DNA of 64,000 nt from Cryptomeria japonica (lineage: Eukaryota; Streptophyta; Pinopsida; Cupressales; Cupressaceae): contig NC_081406.1 in NCBI RefSeq assembly GCF_030272615.1, forward strand, positions 111,197,783 to 111,261,782. Direction: 5' to 3'. This document shows positions 30,938 through 42,668 of this stretch, one piece after another. Each line of letters starts with the position of its first letter. The stretch's first letter is position 1. The notes under the pieces are model-generated. The model did not search any database. It had not been told where the DNA came from and worked only from the letters and a program-made list of their open reading frames with translations. Made by a program: the position numbers and the translations under genes.

Positions 30938-33027
30938 TGATGTAGAACTTGATTAGATTTTCAAAGTGTTCAAGTTTTTGTGATTTCAATTTTTGATATC
31001 TATGTTTTGATGAGGAAACTGATATTGGACTTGTTTTGCTTTTTGACAGGAGCGATTGGGAGTGGTTCAGTCACGCGAGCGGTTTCCTAGACCCTGGACA
31101 TTGATACCACGGTTGGCACGGGCTGATCTTGACATTATTGAGAGATGCAGCTTAACTTTCCTAGACCTTGGACATTGATACCATGGTTGGCACAGGCTGA
31201 TCTTGGCATTATTGAGAGATGTAGCCTGACTTCCCTATTGGATATGTCCCGGTTCACTATGAACCGAGGTTTACTTACAGCACTCGCGGAGAGGTGGCAC
31301 AGTGATATGAACACCTTTCACTTTGCCACCGGGGAGATGACAGTTACTCCAGAGGACTATTACAAGATCCTGTGCATACCAGTAGTAGGTTCACTACTAC
31401 CTTATGAGCAGTTGGAGGAGGGCAGGACAGAGGCACTTCGCCATATATTCCATGATGAGATAGTTTGTGGATATGAGATCCCTTGGCAGGAGTTCTTGGA
31501 CTTGGATTATGTACCTCTTCCATCAGTACTGGCAGGATTTATAGGTGGTTTTCTATGTCCCAACTGCAGGTCAAAGGGACAATCTATGAGATGGGGGCTG
31601 GTACTAGAGGATATGGTGTCATAGGGTCACAGGTTCACGTGGGGATCGGCTATGCTAGCCCATCTATACAAGGATTTGCACGAGGTGGTATACCTGGGTT
31701 ACAGTAGTTTGTCAGATGGCGTGACGCTCCTACAAGTATGGTGTTGGGAGCACATTCCCGCAGCTAGGCCATTGATGGACAGAGATAGGCCCGTTGGACA
31801 TGCCTATGCATATGGCTACAGGGGATTAGTTGTCCAGCGGAAGCTGGGCAAACTGGAGCATTGGAGGAGGGTTTTGGATGACATTGATATGGTCTATTGG
31901 CGACCATATACAGGTTGCGAGGTATGGGCGGAGGATGGGCTGGAGATGCCCTATGTTTTTATGACTCGATACCTAATAGGGAGGACCCCGTTTGTGATTG
32001 AGAGATTCTTGGTCACCAAAGTTTTGCGGCAGTATGGTCGGTAGCAGGGTATACCACAAGGGATCTACTTGTATGCATGCCCGAGGCAGGACATATCGAA
32101 TTGGGGTCCAACTATTGACAGTGCGGTGGCTGTAGAGGATTTTGTTAGCTTTACGGGCTAGATATGGGATTATGCCCTAGAGATTTTGGATGCTAGGATG
32201 ACAGATGAGTTTGCCAGATTGTTCACAGTGTGGGCGGTTGTGAGGATATCAGATTCGGAGGAGATGCAGGCTACGTTTGATGATGATGAGGATGAGGGAG
32301 ATGGTGGAGGAGGACAACGAGGGAGAGGAGACAGAGGGAGGGATGGTGTTGATAGAGGGTTGGAGAGAGAAGTTTGATGAGCTGTGATGGATAGAGGGAG
32401 AGGAGGGTTGACCATCGGAGCAGGTGGTGAGGGGATGGTGGGGGAGGTGATAGTTGCAGTGGGAGGGACTGACAAGGTGAAACGGCCAGTTCAGAGGAGG
32501 AGGACTGATGTGCTACTACCTCCAGCACTAAGGACAGGCAGAGGGAGAGGGGATACCTCTTCACAGGTACCCCTACGGGTCCGGATCCCTACTCATGTGG
32601 AGGACGCACAAATTAGGACCCTACAGATGATGGTACAATAGCTGTAGGCATAGCTACTGATGCAGCAATGGTAGATTGCTCAGCTGACCACTAAGAGAGA
32701 CACGGAGATAGAGCGGCAGGGTCAAGCAGAGGAGCTTGCAGCGAGTGTGCAGGAGCAGCAGCAGGTGGTCCGATGAGAGACACCCTAAGAGAGCTTTCTT
32801 TGAGAGCTCAGGAGGTGGAGTACTACCGTCATCATTATGAGGTTGCGGTACCTAGGAATCGCCAAGTACAAAGCTTTACACAGTCGAGATCTAGTCGATC
32901 TCGAGAGACCAGGTCACAGTCAGAGAGCTGAGCTGTGACAGGGCCATCGAGACGTGATCCTCCTGGAGATCCAGGGATGGGGACTTCTATAGTGAGACCG
33001 TCGCCATCAGGAGATAGTCATACTTGA

Positions 33028-34377
33028 GAGATGTTGTCTCTGTTGTATTTTGATCATTGTATTTGTATTTGACAGAGACATGACATATGTTGTATTGTGA
33101 TCATTTTTGGAGATATATATATATATATAGATGACACCATTTTCCTTGATCTTCATGTGATGTGTTATGGATTCATACTTTCTATATGCTATTTGTTTAT
33201 TCTATGATGATGTAATGCTTTGATAGATGTAAATGCATGATGAATATGTGCTATGATGTTTGATTTATGAGATGTATCTTGAAAATGAGATGTATGATAA
33301 TGATGTGCAACTAATTGTAAAATGATATGCAACTATTTGTAAAATGATATGCAACTATTTATAAAATGATATGCAACTATGTTTTTGGAGCATCCTTATT
33401 CTATATGTGTCATCCTGATATAACCATATGTTATTTGCTTTCAAGATAAGTATCATCATTGAGCATTGATTTGTTTGGGATATGTTGAAAATTTATACAA
33501 GCATAATGGTATAATTGAACCATAATGACTTGAGAAAAATTTACATGATGTTTGATTTTGCAAGATAGCACAAGCGTCAAGGTATAATTGAACCAGGATG
33601 ACCTGAGTGCAGATTGTGTATAAACAGACAAGATTAAACCCATGTGTATGCATAAAGTGGAATCAGGTCTTTAGTGATGTGTTTGCACATCACTTCTCGA
33701 GATAAGTATTTACACAGTACAAACAAGCGCCTCATAGATAGAAGACTAAAAAAAAATATTGGAGTTTCTTGATTTTCTCTAGCTTGAAAGCATTGTTTGA
33801 GAAAATTTAAAGATTCCAATAATTCAAAAAGTTCAAGTGCAAAAATAGTCAAGACTTTATGCAAAAATGCAAACATTTGTTACTTCAGAAAATCATCCAT
33901 CATAGCAGTCTGGGGAATCTTTTGTTTACCAATTGATGTTTTTCTTTGTGGTTGCGCTAGTTTGAATTGCTAGATGAGATGTTCTGAGTTTGCTTCTAGT
34001 GTTTGACAGCCTGAATATGTTGCAAGTTTGACGAATGTTTCCCCTAGCTAAGTGTGCCTCTTGATGTGGATATGTACAGTGATTTCCAAGCCATAGTGGA
34101 ATGTGGTAAGAGGATATATGTGGATAGACCAGGATAGTGACTACGCTAAGTATGTCCTGAATAGATATTTGCTAAGTGTCGGGTGATGGCCGATAGTGCT
34201 TTACTGCGAAGATAAGGATGTGGATATAGATAGAGGAGCTGTCTTTTCACAATAGCGCCCATTACTAGGTTTTCACCAGTTGCTTTTATTGTACCTTTTT
34301 ATTTGTTTTTTCTTGATTTTTTTATGTATTTGTTTGTTTTTGTTTGTTTGTTTGTTTTTTTTTGTGCATTAGACTGC
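33028..34377. other. Spacer between convergent PMD and integrase genes
   Basis: No coding. It includes a 24-bp repeat (ATGATATGCAACTATTTGTAAA, four copies, about 33300-33381), a (TA)n run near 33113-33128, an imperfect duplication around GGTATAATTGAACCA.AATGAC (33507 and 33580) and a T/G-rich (TTTG)n stretch near 34320-34365. It would hold the 3' ends of both transcripts. Confidence 0.55.
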
Positions 34378-35589
34378 TCAAGTGTAGTATTTCCTCAGAT
34401 GAATGTTGTTAGTTGGTTCTTCAAGCACATCTCCTTCTGAGGTTGTGAGCTGATAGGCACCTGATCCATAGACTGATATGATGACATAGGGACCCAACCA
34501 ATTAGGTTCAAACTTCCCTTTCTTTTCTCGATCTTGATAATTTCTTGGATTTTCTTTGAGGACTAGGTCACCAACTTTGAAGTTGTGAGGGATGACCTTG
34601 TGATTGTAGCTCTTGTACATGCGTTGATGATATGCTTTGAGATGAGTGTAAGCATGCTGAAGTCTATCATCTAATAGTTCCAGTTCTTGCAGTCGGTTGA
34701 CCCAATACTCTTCATCTGGGATTAAGCCTTTTAGAGAGACTCTGATAGATGGAATTTCTACCTCCAGTGGTAAAATAGCTTCGGACCCATAGACCAATGA
34801 GAAAGGTGTTGCTCCTGTAGGTGTACGGATGTTGGTTCTGTATGCTCGAAGTGCTAGGTTGAGTTGGATATGCCAATCTTTGCCTACATCATTTACTATT
34901 TTCTTGAGAATCTTCAGTATGGTTTTGTTGGATGCTTCTGCTTGGCCATTCCCCTATGGGTAGTATGGTGTAGAGAACCGATGTTGTATTTTGAATTGTT
35001 CACATAGTTCTCAAACATCTTGGTTTTTGAATGGGCGTCCATTATCGGTGATGATGGAACTTGGAATACCATATCTATAGATCAGATAGTTTAGGATAAA
35101 AGACGCAATTTGCTTTCTAGTTACTGTGGTCATTGGGACTGCTTCTATCCACTTGGTAAAGTATTTTGTTGCAGTTATAATGAACTTGTGTCCATTTGAA
35201 GATGAAGGATGAATTTTGCCAACCAAGTCTAACCCCCACTAACAGAAGGGCCAAGATGTTGTAAATGGCTTCAGTTCCTATGGTAGTGCATGTATCAGAT
35301 TGCCATGGATCTGGCATTTAGGACACTTCTTGGCGAAGTGGTAAGAATCTTTCTCCATTGTAGGCCAGTAGTATCCCATCCTTAGAAGCTTTTTAGCAAG
35401 AGTAGTCCCACTTGAATGTGTTCCACAAATACCTTTGTGAAGCTTGTGTAAAGTGGAATTAGAATCATTACGATCAAGGTAATGAAGAAGAGTACCATCT
35501 AGACCTCGACAATACAAAGTATTAGCAGTAAGGGTATACCGGACGGCTTGTCGGATAAAATTACGTTTTTGGTTATGAGATTGGTCCAT
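34378..35589 (-). pseudogene. int: Integrase of element C
   Basis: Integrase inserts the cDNA into the genome. Three open pieces share one frame: the H2C2 zinc-binding N-terminus (HKGICGTHSSG...CPKCQIHG), the catalytic core, and the C-terminal domain (FKVGDLVLKENP...NWLGPYVI). The D,D-35-E triad is visible: Asp in GLDLVGKIH, Asp in IITDNGRPF, Glu in GNGQAEASN. Stops in frame are TAG 35239-35241 (after WPFC), TGA 35011-35013 (after NQDV) and TAG 34954-34956 (after TPYYP), each replacing what looks like a Gln or Arg codon. A frameshift near 35575-35590 separates it from the upstream RNase H. Confidence 0.9.
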
Positions 35590-36139
35590 ATAAAGGAGAA
35601 TCTGAATCAGTTAAGGCATAGATGACATGGGATTCAGAGTAGTCATAGGCTGGGGAGAAAAGTTGCTCTACCAGGAACTCGTAACGACTCTGTTGCTCTG
35701 GAATTTGTAGTAATGAAACGATAGTAGCCATGGCATCGGCTGCTTTGTTGTTCAACCTTGGTATCTGCTCGAAGGTGATGTGTACAAAATACTGTTTGAA
35801 GTCATCCACCATTCGTTTGTAGGGTAGTAGCTTGTCATCCTTTGTTTCATAGTCGTTGTTGATCTGATTGATGACTAGTTGTGAATCTCCATAGACCATT
35901 AACTCAGTGATTTTCCATTCTACGACCATTTTGATGCCTATAACCAATGCCTCATATTCAGCCACATTATTCGTGCAATGGAACATAAGCCTATATGATC
36001 TTGGTATAGTGTGTCCTTCAGGAGTGATGAAAAGAATGCCAGCACCTGAACCGTGTTGGCTGTAGGATCCATCAAAGTATAGAGTCCATTGCGTGGTAGA
36101 AATAGCAAGAACGTCCCTGTCCAGAAATTCAATCTCCAT
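35573..36139 (-). pseudogene. Archaeal-type RNase H (second RNase H) of element C
   Basis: A separate RNase H fold after the normal RT-RNase H: LYFDGSYSQHGSGAG supplies the first Asp, NNVAEYEALVIG the Glu, MVYGDSQLVINQ the second Asp and NNKAADAMA the last. All four catalytic acids are present. A second RNase H of this kind, placed between RNase H and integrase, is diagnostic of Tat-type elements. A TAA just upstream (about 36140-36150) separates it from the preceding open piece in the same frame. Confidence 0.88.
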
Positions 36140-36259
36140 AGTTTATTTTCCTTGTAGCAGTGCTTCAGCTAGTTGATCTGCAATTGCTTGCCCTTTGATG
36201 GCTCTTCTTTCTATGTATTGGATGTCGAATTCACTGAGAATCATGACCCATTTAGCCAA

Positions 36260-36643
36260 TCATCCGGTAAGAGCTGCTTTGCTTAGTAGGTATTTGAGAG
36301 GATCAATTTTTGCCACTAGCTTAATTGTGTGTGCTAGCATATAATGTTGGAACTTCTGAGATGCGAAGACCACTGTTAGACAAGCCTTCTCAATGAATGT
36401 GTAGTTGAGTTCATAGTCATTCAATGTCCTGCTAATGTAATAAATAGCCCGTTCCTTTCCTTGTTGATTTTCTTGTGCTAATAGTGCCCCCAGTGATACA
36501 TTTGTTGTTGAAATATAGAGAATAGGTGGCTTCCCTGCTACTGGTGGTACTAGAACTGGTGGATTCATCAGATACTGTTTGATTTGATAAAAAGATTCTG
36601 CACACTTGGTCTCCCATCGGAAAGGTACATTTTTATGGATCAA
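36260..36643 (-). pseudogene. Retroviral-type RNase H of element C
   Basis: Continues the RT frame after a TGA at 36704-36706. It shows the usual gypsy RT connection and RNase H text (PFRWETKCAESFYQIKQYL, LYISTTNVSLGALLAQE, AIYYISRTLNDYELNYTFIEKACLTVVFA). The expected DA.D-like start is altered (STTNVSLG), so catalysis may already be lost in this lineage, which fits reliance on the second RNase H. The piece ends at TGA 36260-36262; the frame beyond is coding-like (LAKWVMILSEFDIQYIERRA). Confidence 0.85.
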
Positions 36644-36703
36644 ATGATTGAATGGTAGACTTTTATCAGCTAATTGAGTGATGAATTGCCTAATTGATTG
36701 AAT

Positions 36704-38098
36704 TCATCCTTGTAGAGATCTGAGTTGACTGATATTCATTGGTGGTGGCATCTCTATAATGGCTTGTACCTTTGCTGGATCTACTTCAATACCTTTAGCT
36801 GAGACTATGTAGCCTAGTAACTTGCCTGATGTAACCCCAAAGACACACTTCTTAGGGTTGAGTCTAACTTGGAATTTCTCCAATCGATCAAAAATCTTTG
36901 TTAGGATGTCGATATGTTCTACTCTGGTGAATGACTTAGCTAGTAGATCGTCCATGTAGTCTTCCATGAATGTGTGCATCATGTCATGAAAGATTGTTGT
37001 CATTGCTCTTTGATAGGTATCCCCTGCATTCTTTAAGCCAAAAGGCATAACATTCCAACAATACGTTCCCCAAGGATAGGTGAATGTTGTTTTGTCTTGA
37101 TCTTCTGGGGCTATTTTGATCTGATTATAGCCTAAGAAACCATCCATTAGTGAGAGAATTGCATGGCCCGCTATGAGGTCTACAATGATGTCGATACTGG
37201 GCAGCGGAAAGTCATCTTTTGGACAAGCTTTGTTGAAATCTCTGAAATTAGTACAGATTTTGATACTGCCGTCTAGTTTTGATACTGGTACTATATTGGA
37301 AATCCATTCTGCATAGTCAATGGGTCGGATGAATCCGACATCTAATAACTTCTTGAGTTCAGCTTTGACCATGAGTGCTACCTGTGGATTCATCTTTTGT
37401 ATCTTTTGTTTGACTGGCTTAACTCCTAGAGAGATGGACAAGTGATGCATGATTAAGTGTGGATCAACTCCGGGTATATCGGCATATGACGAAGCAAAAT
37501 TAATTTGCTCTTCTTTAAAAAAAAGGATAAATTCCGATCCTTCCTCCTCTGTCAGGGATTCTGCAAGGTGTATGTTTTTGATTGCTTTGGTAGTACCACT
37601 GTTGATTGATTGAGTGGGCTCAACCAATATGGGTGATTGCTCGTGGTAATGTTCCAGAAGAGTGTCAAGTCTCCCATCTTTAGGTGCCTTGAAAAGGTTT
37701 TCACCCTCAAATGCGTCCTTTATTTTTACTTTTTTGTGATCTAGAGCTGCCATTGATTGGTTTTCAACATCAGATCTTTTACTTGGTTCATTTTTGCAAC
37801 TGAGAGACTTGGCACTCTCTGGTTTGCAAACATCGTTACTTTGTTCACTGGTAGAGCCTGCTTCCGGTTTAATGGTACATAGGTAATGGATAATAGATTT
37901 ATCGTCTAGGAAAATTGGTATATCATGTATTTCGGGTTCATCACAGTCAATGAGGTCAGGAAAGACAAGTGGTAAGGAATCATTTGGTGGATCAAGTTCT
38001 GCTACTGTAAGTGTCAAGACAGAGGTTTCATCATGATTGGTCTTGGTTTTAAAGAAGTCAAGGATTTCGTCAAGGTCTTCGATGGTATTATCGTCCAT
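36704..38098 (-). pseudogene. pol: Reverse transcriptase of element C
   Basis: 464-codon open piece. Its N-terminal half is an acidic spacer. The polymerase begins near VKQKIQKMNPQVALMVKAEL and has all the gypsy RT blocks: KKLLDVGFIRPIDYAEWISN, VPVSKLDGSIKICTNFRDFN, CPKDDFPLPSID, SLMDGFLGYNQI, TTFTYPWGTYCWNVMPFGLKNA, and the catalytic box EDYMDDLLAKS, followed by LNPKKCVFGV and GKLLGYIVS. It uses cDNA priming from the PBS at 44.9 kb. The ORF stops at TGA 36704 right after RSLQG, inside an otherwise continuous frame, so this copy could not make a full Pol. Confidence 0.93.
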
Positions 38099-38390
38099 AT
38101 AGACTTGTTCATAATGCTTCTGTTCACTTTCCTGGGCGTCATAGATATTCTGCGGTCCAAATTCAAGAGGTCTATTTTCTGCGTTATGCTCTTCTTGAGA
38201 AAGGGGTATGGCGCCAATATTATTAGGGATATTTGTAGTAGAATTTGAGCAGGTACCCCATTCATATTCATTGGAATTAGTCTATGAGGCATCATCCCAG
38301 ATTCTATCAGTGCTGTGAATAGGTATGTTGTATGGTGACAACAGATCTTTGATGATGGATACCATTTTGATAGTTTTTGTTGATTCAGTG

Positions 38391-39224
38391 TCAGATTTTC
38401 GCTTCTACTTTCTGTATTTGTTCAAAGATTGTGCCTCCTCGGGGAGGAACAATGGTATTAGGAGATGATATTATTAGTTCTTGAGATATTGGTGTTTGAA
38501 GATGAGCTACTATTGCAGATATGGCCTTTTTGTGACTTAGAAGCTTTTCCTGATGTGACTTATGTTCTTGATGTTTAGGTGCCTTGCGGATTGTTTTTGC
38601 TGACTCAAATAGTGCTTCCTGCCAGGATTCTTCTTTGTACTTCTTCTTTGCTTTCCATTGAGGTTTTGCAGTTATGCATGGCGTCTTTCTTAATAGGAAA
38701 GTGAATTTACAACCTAATCTGGTTTTGTCTCTACTGGGCTGTGAAGGAAGATCTATGGGTTCCATGACTCCTTCTTTGCATTTTTGAATAGGTCCTTTAT
38801 CGTCATATCCCATTTGCTGCATGATTAATTATCCCTTTCCATATAGGTGTGTCGGTAGAACTATGTCCAGAGCAGCTGCTTTGTTATCTTCTTCCTCATC
38901 TTTGTATAACTAGCTAAGAATGTCCTTATCTTCTAATTCATGTGCTAGAGAGCCCAGTTGGATGAAGGTACCATCAAATTTGGTGATGGGCTGAGTTACC
39001 AGATGCGTTGATGTAGTAGGCAATCCATGAGATCTGGGTGATGTCGGTAATTTGGCCAAACACAGGGGTTCCAAAAAGTATTCTCCCATACCTTGGTCTT
39101 TGATTTGCATTTGCTGCTTGAAATTTCTAGATAATGATTCGGGCTTTGCTAGCTGCAGATCTGATGTTGAGGATCTCTGCTTTTCCCTATTATGGGGAAC
39201 CAAACTATCCTGGGCTACCCCCAT
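38391..39224 (-). pseudogene. Protease-RT spacer region of element C
   Basis: Two open pieces (39224-38910 and 38822-38391) lie between protease and RT. They are hydrophilic, rich in Lys, Gln and Ser, without a recognised domain (for example KPQWKAKKKYKEESWQEALF). Long unfolded linkers at this place are common in Tat elements. A short stretch with stops separates them. Confidence 0.65.
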
Positions 39225-39344
39225 TGCATTACAATGTTGAAATGGATTGTGATCAGCAGATATGGAGATCTCTTATCCGTTATAAGAAAATTTGACACAC
39301 AGGTGATACGTAGAAGGCACTGCTTGCATTTCATGTATCCAAGG

Positions 39345-39887
39345 TCAACCTAACAAAATATTGTAGGTGAGGTCTATATCTAAGACTTGACACATAGTAT
39401 CTTTTTGCACTGGTCCAACTTGAATGGGCAACATCATGGTTCCTTTAGATGACCTTTCCTCATCATCATATGCCTTTATGGTAATCTTTTTATGGGGATC
39501 AATAGACTCTTCAGAGAAGCCCAATGCACGAACAAGTTTTAAGGTATAGATATTGAGTCCAGCTCCTCCATCTATTAATACTCTCTTGATTCTATGTTTA
39601 TAGACAATGACTTCAATATGGAGAGGAGTATTATGTGGATGGCTTAAGGAGATAATGTCGTGCTCAGAAAAAGTGAGATTATGAGGCCCTGTCATATAAG
39701 CGACCATGGCTTGGAATTTGTCAGTATCCAGATCTTGAGGTACATTTGTTTCCAATATGTCTTTGTGTTTTGGCGAAAGTTTTAGCAACTCTAGTATGGA
39801 TATTTGAGTAGGAGTTTTGCGCAGTTGGATGACTAGATCATATTGAAGTTTGGGTACAGTGTTTGTTGTTGACATATGTCCTTTCAA
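39345..39887 (-). pseudogene. Aspartic protease of element C
   Basis: 180-codon piece with the retroviral-type protease. RVLIDGGAGLNIYTLKLVRALG carries the active-site D-G-G form found in many Tat/Athila proteases; upstream LRKTPTQISILELLKLSPKHKDIL is the conserved segment that precedes it. It matures Gag-Pol. It is followed by stops. Contrast element B, where the same triplet reads D-P-S. Confidence 0.88.
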
Positions 39888-39941
39888 GACATATTTTTGA
39901 GCTCTAGTGGTTACGTTGACTGATTCATGATTATGCTGGTC

Positions 39942-41309
39942 TCAGATTGTGATGACATTTACATGATTATCGACAACTAATATATGATTGATGGTGTTAT
40001 TGTAAACGTGATTGATACGAGCCCCACAAGTATCATTTGAAATTGAAGCTCCATCATTGTTGTAGTTTGGAAGAGGATTCTTAAAGGCTCCATGGTCACC
40101 ATTTGTCTTGAGACCATCCACTGTTAAATCACCTCTATCAATCATGTCTTGAACAATGTTTTTCAATCTCATGCAATCATTTGTTTGATGACCTTTGTTG
40201 CGATGAAAATCACAAAAGTGTGAGTCATTCCACCAAGGTGGTTTGATTTGTGGTTCGTAGTTGCTGATTGCGGGTAAAGAGATAATTGTGTTTGCCAGGA
40301 GTTCTCTGAATGCTAACTCCAATGATTGACCCAATGGTGTGTAGATACATTTTTGATACGTGTTGGTAGTACCCCGTGAATTATTGTTAGGTCCTTGATT
40401 TGTGTTATTGTTGGTATTGTTTGCTTTATTGGTATTTGGTTGATTGATATTAGGTGCGCAAGTGTTAGTGTCAGGGTTAACACCTTTGGGATTTTTTGTA
40501 GCTTGATGATTTCCTGATAATGTGAGCACGGGCTGCTTGGATTTTGGATCATTCGGTTCATTTCCACCTTCATTTCCATTGTTTTTATTTTTGGTCCAAA
40601 ACCTAGATTTGTCTAAGTTGTTTTTGTTTTGATTGTTGTAGTTTGATGAACCTGTTCCTTCTTTGAAGAATTTTAGTATTCCTTTCTTGACACATTCTTC
40701 TTCCACTTGAATACCGTTTTCAATCAGTTTAGTGAAAGACAATATGCATTGGAGCTTGAGCCTGTAACTCATCTCACTATTCAAGTTGTCAATGAAAATT
40801 TCCATTTTCTCCTTTTCAGGAATATCGCAAGGATATCTTGAAACCATACGGCGCCAATGTTGAAGGAATGCCATGAATGTTTCATTGTTTTTCTGTTTGG
40901 AATTACAGACATCTAGCATGGTGATAGCATGGTGAATGTTATAGGAATACTGTGTTATAAATTTGTTGACTAGTTCATCAAATGATCTGACAGGAGGTGT
41001 GATCTTAGATAACCACTCCATTGTTTGTCCCCCCAAGCTTCTTGGGAATAACCTCATCAGATAGGTGTCGTCATGAGCAAATTCAAGACTCATTGTGCAA
41101 AATTCTCGAACATGATCTCGGGGATCACTTTTTCCATCGTATTTATCAAATTTGGGAACGTCTGAGTTTGGAGGAAAAGGCACCATGTTCAATCTTCTAT
41201 CAAATGGATAAGGATAGATTTCATTTAATGAGTACCGCATTGTTGTCCCTTGTTGTATGTCTTGCATTTGTCTTTGTAACATTTGCATTTGTTGAGTAAG
41301 AGCAACCAA
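39942..41309 (-). pseudogene. gag: Gag (capsid and nucleocapsid) of element C
   Basis: 455-codon open piece. The capsid domain begins near DVPKFDKYDGKSDPRDHVREF and continues through LMRLFPRSLGGQTMEWL, FITQYSYNIH and FLQHWRRMVSRYPC. A long Asn/Thr-rich linker follows. Then comes a zinc motif, CDFHRNKGHQTNDC (C-X2-H-X4-H-X4-C), the same form as in element B. The N-terminal part of the polyprotein lies upstream in the same frame behind stops (41421-41792). Confidence 0.92.
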
Positions 41310-41420
41310 AGGTGCATTATTTTGCCGAGGAAGAAACTCTTCCCTTGTATTAGTTCTCAGCTGAAAAGGTGTGTTAAATGGTATATTTTACTCTAGAGTT
41401 TCTAGCTCGGGTATACGCAT

Positions 41421-42195
41421 TTATGGTATACGTTGTTCTGGAATGTGTTGCTCAGGTATGTGTTGTTCAAGGTTATGAGTTTCCTCTTCTCTTTGTTGTT
41501 CTTGATATGCATATTGTTGAGATCCGGTTCTAAAGATGTTTGTGTCTAAATCTTCAGGAAGTTTAACGCTTTTACTTGTGAGCATAAGTAGATACATTTC
41601 TTTGTCATTTTCCATGAGTCTTTCTACAAGTTTTTGAAAGGAAGTGCTTTCTTGACATTCTCGAAGGAGTTCTTCCATGATCTCAGGTTCTTCTAGATGT
41701 GGTCCTTCAAATGGATTAGATAACCTTCGAGTCATGCTTGATTCTGTTGTTGTTTCGCTTTGTTTGTTTAGTTGAGAGCGACATACAGGCATCTTAGTAG
41801 AAGCTTTCTATGATAAAGGGGACAAAATCCTCTTCAATATGTTGTTCTGGGGTTGGTGGTTCAAATCGAGGTGTGTTGTAAGTGATGCACTCATCGGGAA
41901 AGAATGTCGGATTGATCTTTCCTCCGTGATTAATTCATTGATTGAATGCGGATTTTTGGCAATATGCTCTAGTCTTCAAAGGCTCCCTGTCAAATTCAGT
42001 GGATTTGTTCTTGATATAGCGTTGAACGTGATGAAGAAATGTTCGATGAGATTTGAAAAGTTGACGATTGATGTATAAAAACTTATTTCTTTTGAGGAAT
42101 TTGGAAAAACTTGGTTGTTGTTTCTTCAACGTGATGTTACGATAAAGATTCTTTCTTCTCAGAGTATGGGGATTAGTCATGCATAAGTGATTCAA
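41421..42195 (-). pseudogene. N-terminal part of element C gag, broken
   Basis: 41792-41421 is in frame with the capsid ORF (offset divisible by three) and encodes an acidic helical segment (LEEPEIMEELLRECQESTSF...) ending in three near-repeats EQHIPEQHIPEQRIP before a stop. Further upstream, coding-like text (INPTFFPDECITYNTPRFEP, with a stop after IIESFY) lies in other frames; the 42195-41935 ORF (MNHLCMTNPHTLRRKN...) is only weakly supported. The true gag start is not clear. Confidence 0.5.
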
Positions 42196-42668
42196 TGATT
42201 TCCTTCAATTTGTTTGGATTTAGTTGATCTTGTTTTGAAAATTCAAGTCTTACTCTATCAAAGTGAAGGTTTAGATGCCCCTTCACAACAAAGCATGTCA
42301 AATGATATGGATAAAAGTCTCTCGATATGGAAACTTGATTTGACAACCTGAAATTTTTAAACAAGTGTTTTTGAGATGAAATCCATGAGATGGTAAAGGA
42401 TTCTTTTGATACTTGTGATGAGGTTTCTAGATTATGATAGGATAGATATGTTTTACCGTGCAATCAGTTTTGGATTTTTACAACTTTGGTTTTGACACAA
42501 ACTTTGCTCAAGAAATAGCTTTTAAAGTTTTGTTTTCACTACTCTGCTTTAATGAAAAATAATGTTGATGGAAAAAGGCTTCTGAAGATGTTTTCAAAAA
42601 TTTTAAAATTTCTCACTGTTTTGCCCCCTGTCTTTTTGCTTTTGGTCATGCACTAAAATAGAGACAAG

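Larger units (their letters stand above)
30010..31049 (+). other. Intron of the PMD gene
   Basis: GTAAGT donor at 30010 and TTGTTTTGCTTTTTGACAG acceptor ending at 31049, phase 0 on the exon-1 side. It contains the TAGCGCAT array (30097-30572) and four copies of a 35-38-bp repeat (30794-30937). Splicing is inferred from consensus sites and from coding on both sides. Confidence 0.65.
29935..33027 (+). pseudogene. Plant mobile domain (PMD)-type gene, antisense, two exons
   Basis: Exon 1 (29935-30009) reads MPIPYSRHHFEHVRRYQRLG and ends at a consensus GTAAGT donor. Exon 2 starts at 31050 after TTTTGACAG. It encodes the aminotransferase-like plant mobile domain: LLTALAERWHSDMNTFHFATGEMT followed by VTPEDYYKILCIPVVG, then SAMLAHLYKDLHEVVYLGY, LLQVWCWEHIP and VYWRPYTGCEVW. 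An acidic DDDEDEGDGGGG and Arg/Gly region, a Gln-rich coiled stretch and an RS-like tail follow, ending at TGA 33025. Damage: a 74-bp tandem duplication at the start of exon 2 (31083-31156 and 31157-31230) shifts the frame; in-frame TAG at 31622, 32042, 32159, 32639, 32645, 32651 and 32672; TGA at 32375, 32378 and 32777; then a frameshift. PMD occurs in host MAIN/MAIL proteins and in plant transposons. Its role here is unknown. Confidence 0.8.

Noticed and set aside
32170-32564. Pro/Ser-rich minus ORFs opposite the PMD C-terminal region
   Set aside because: Shadow frames of the Gly/Arg-rich and acidic part of the PMD gene.
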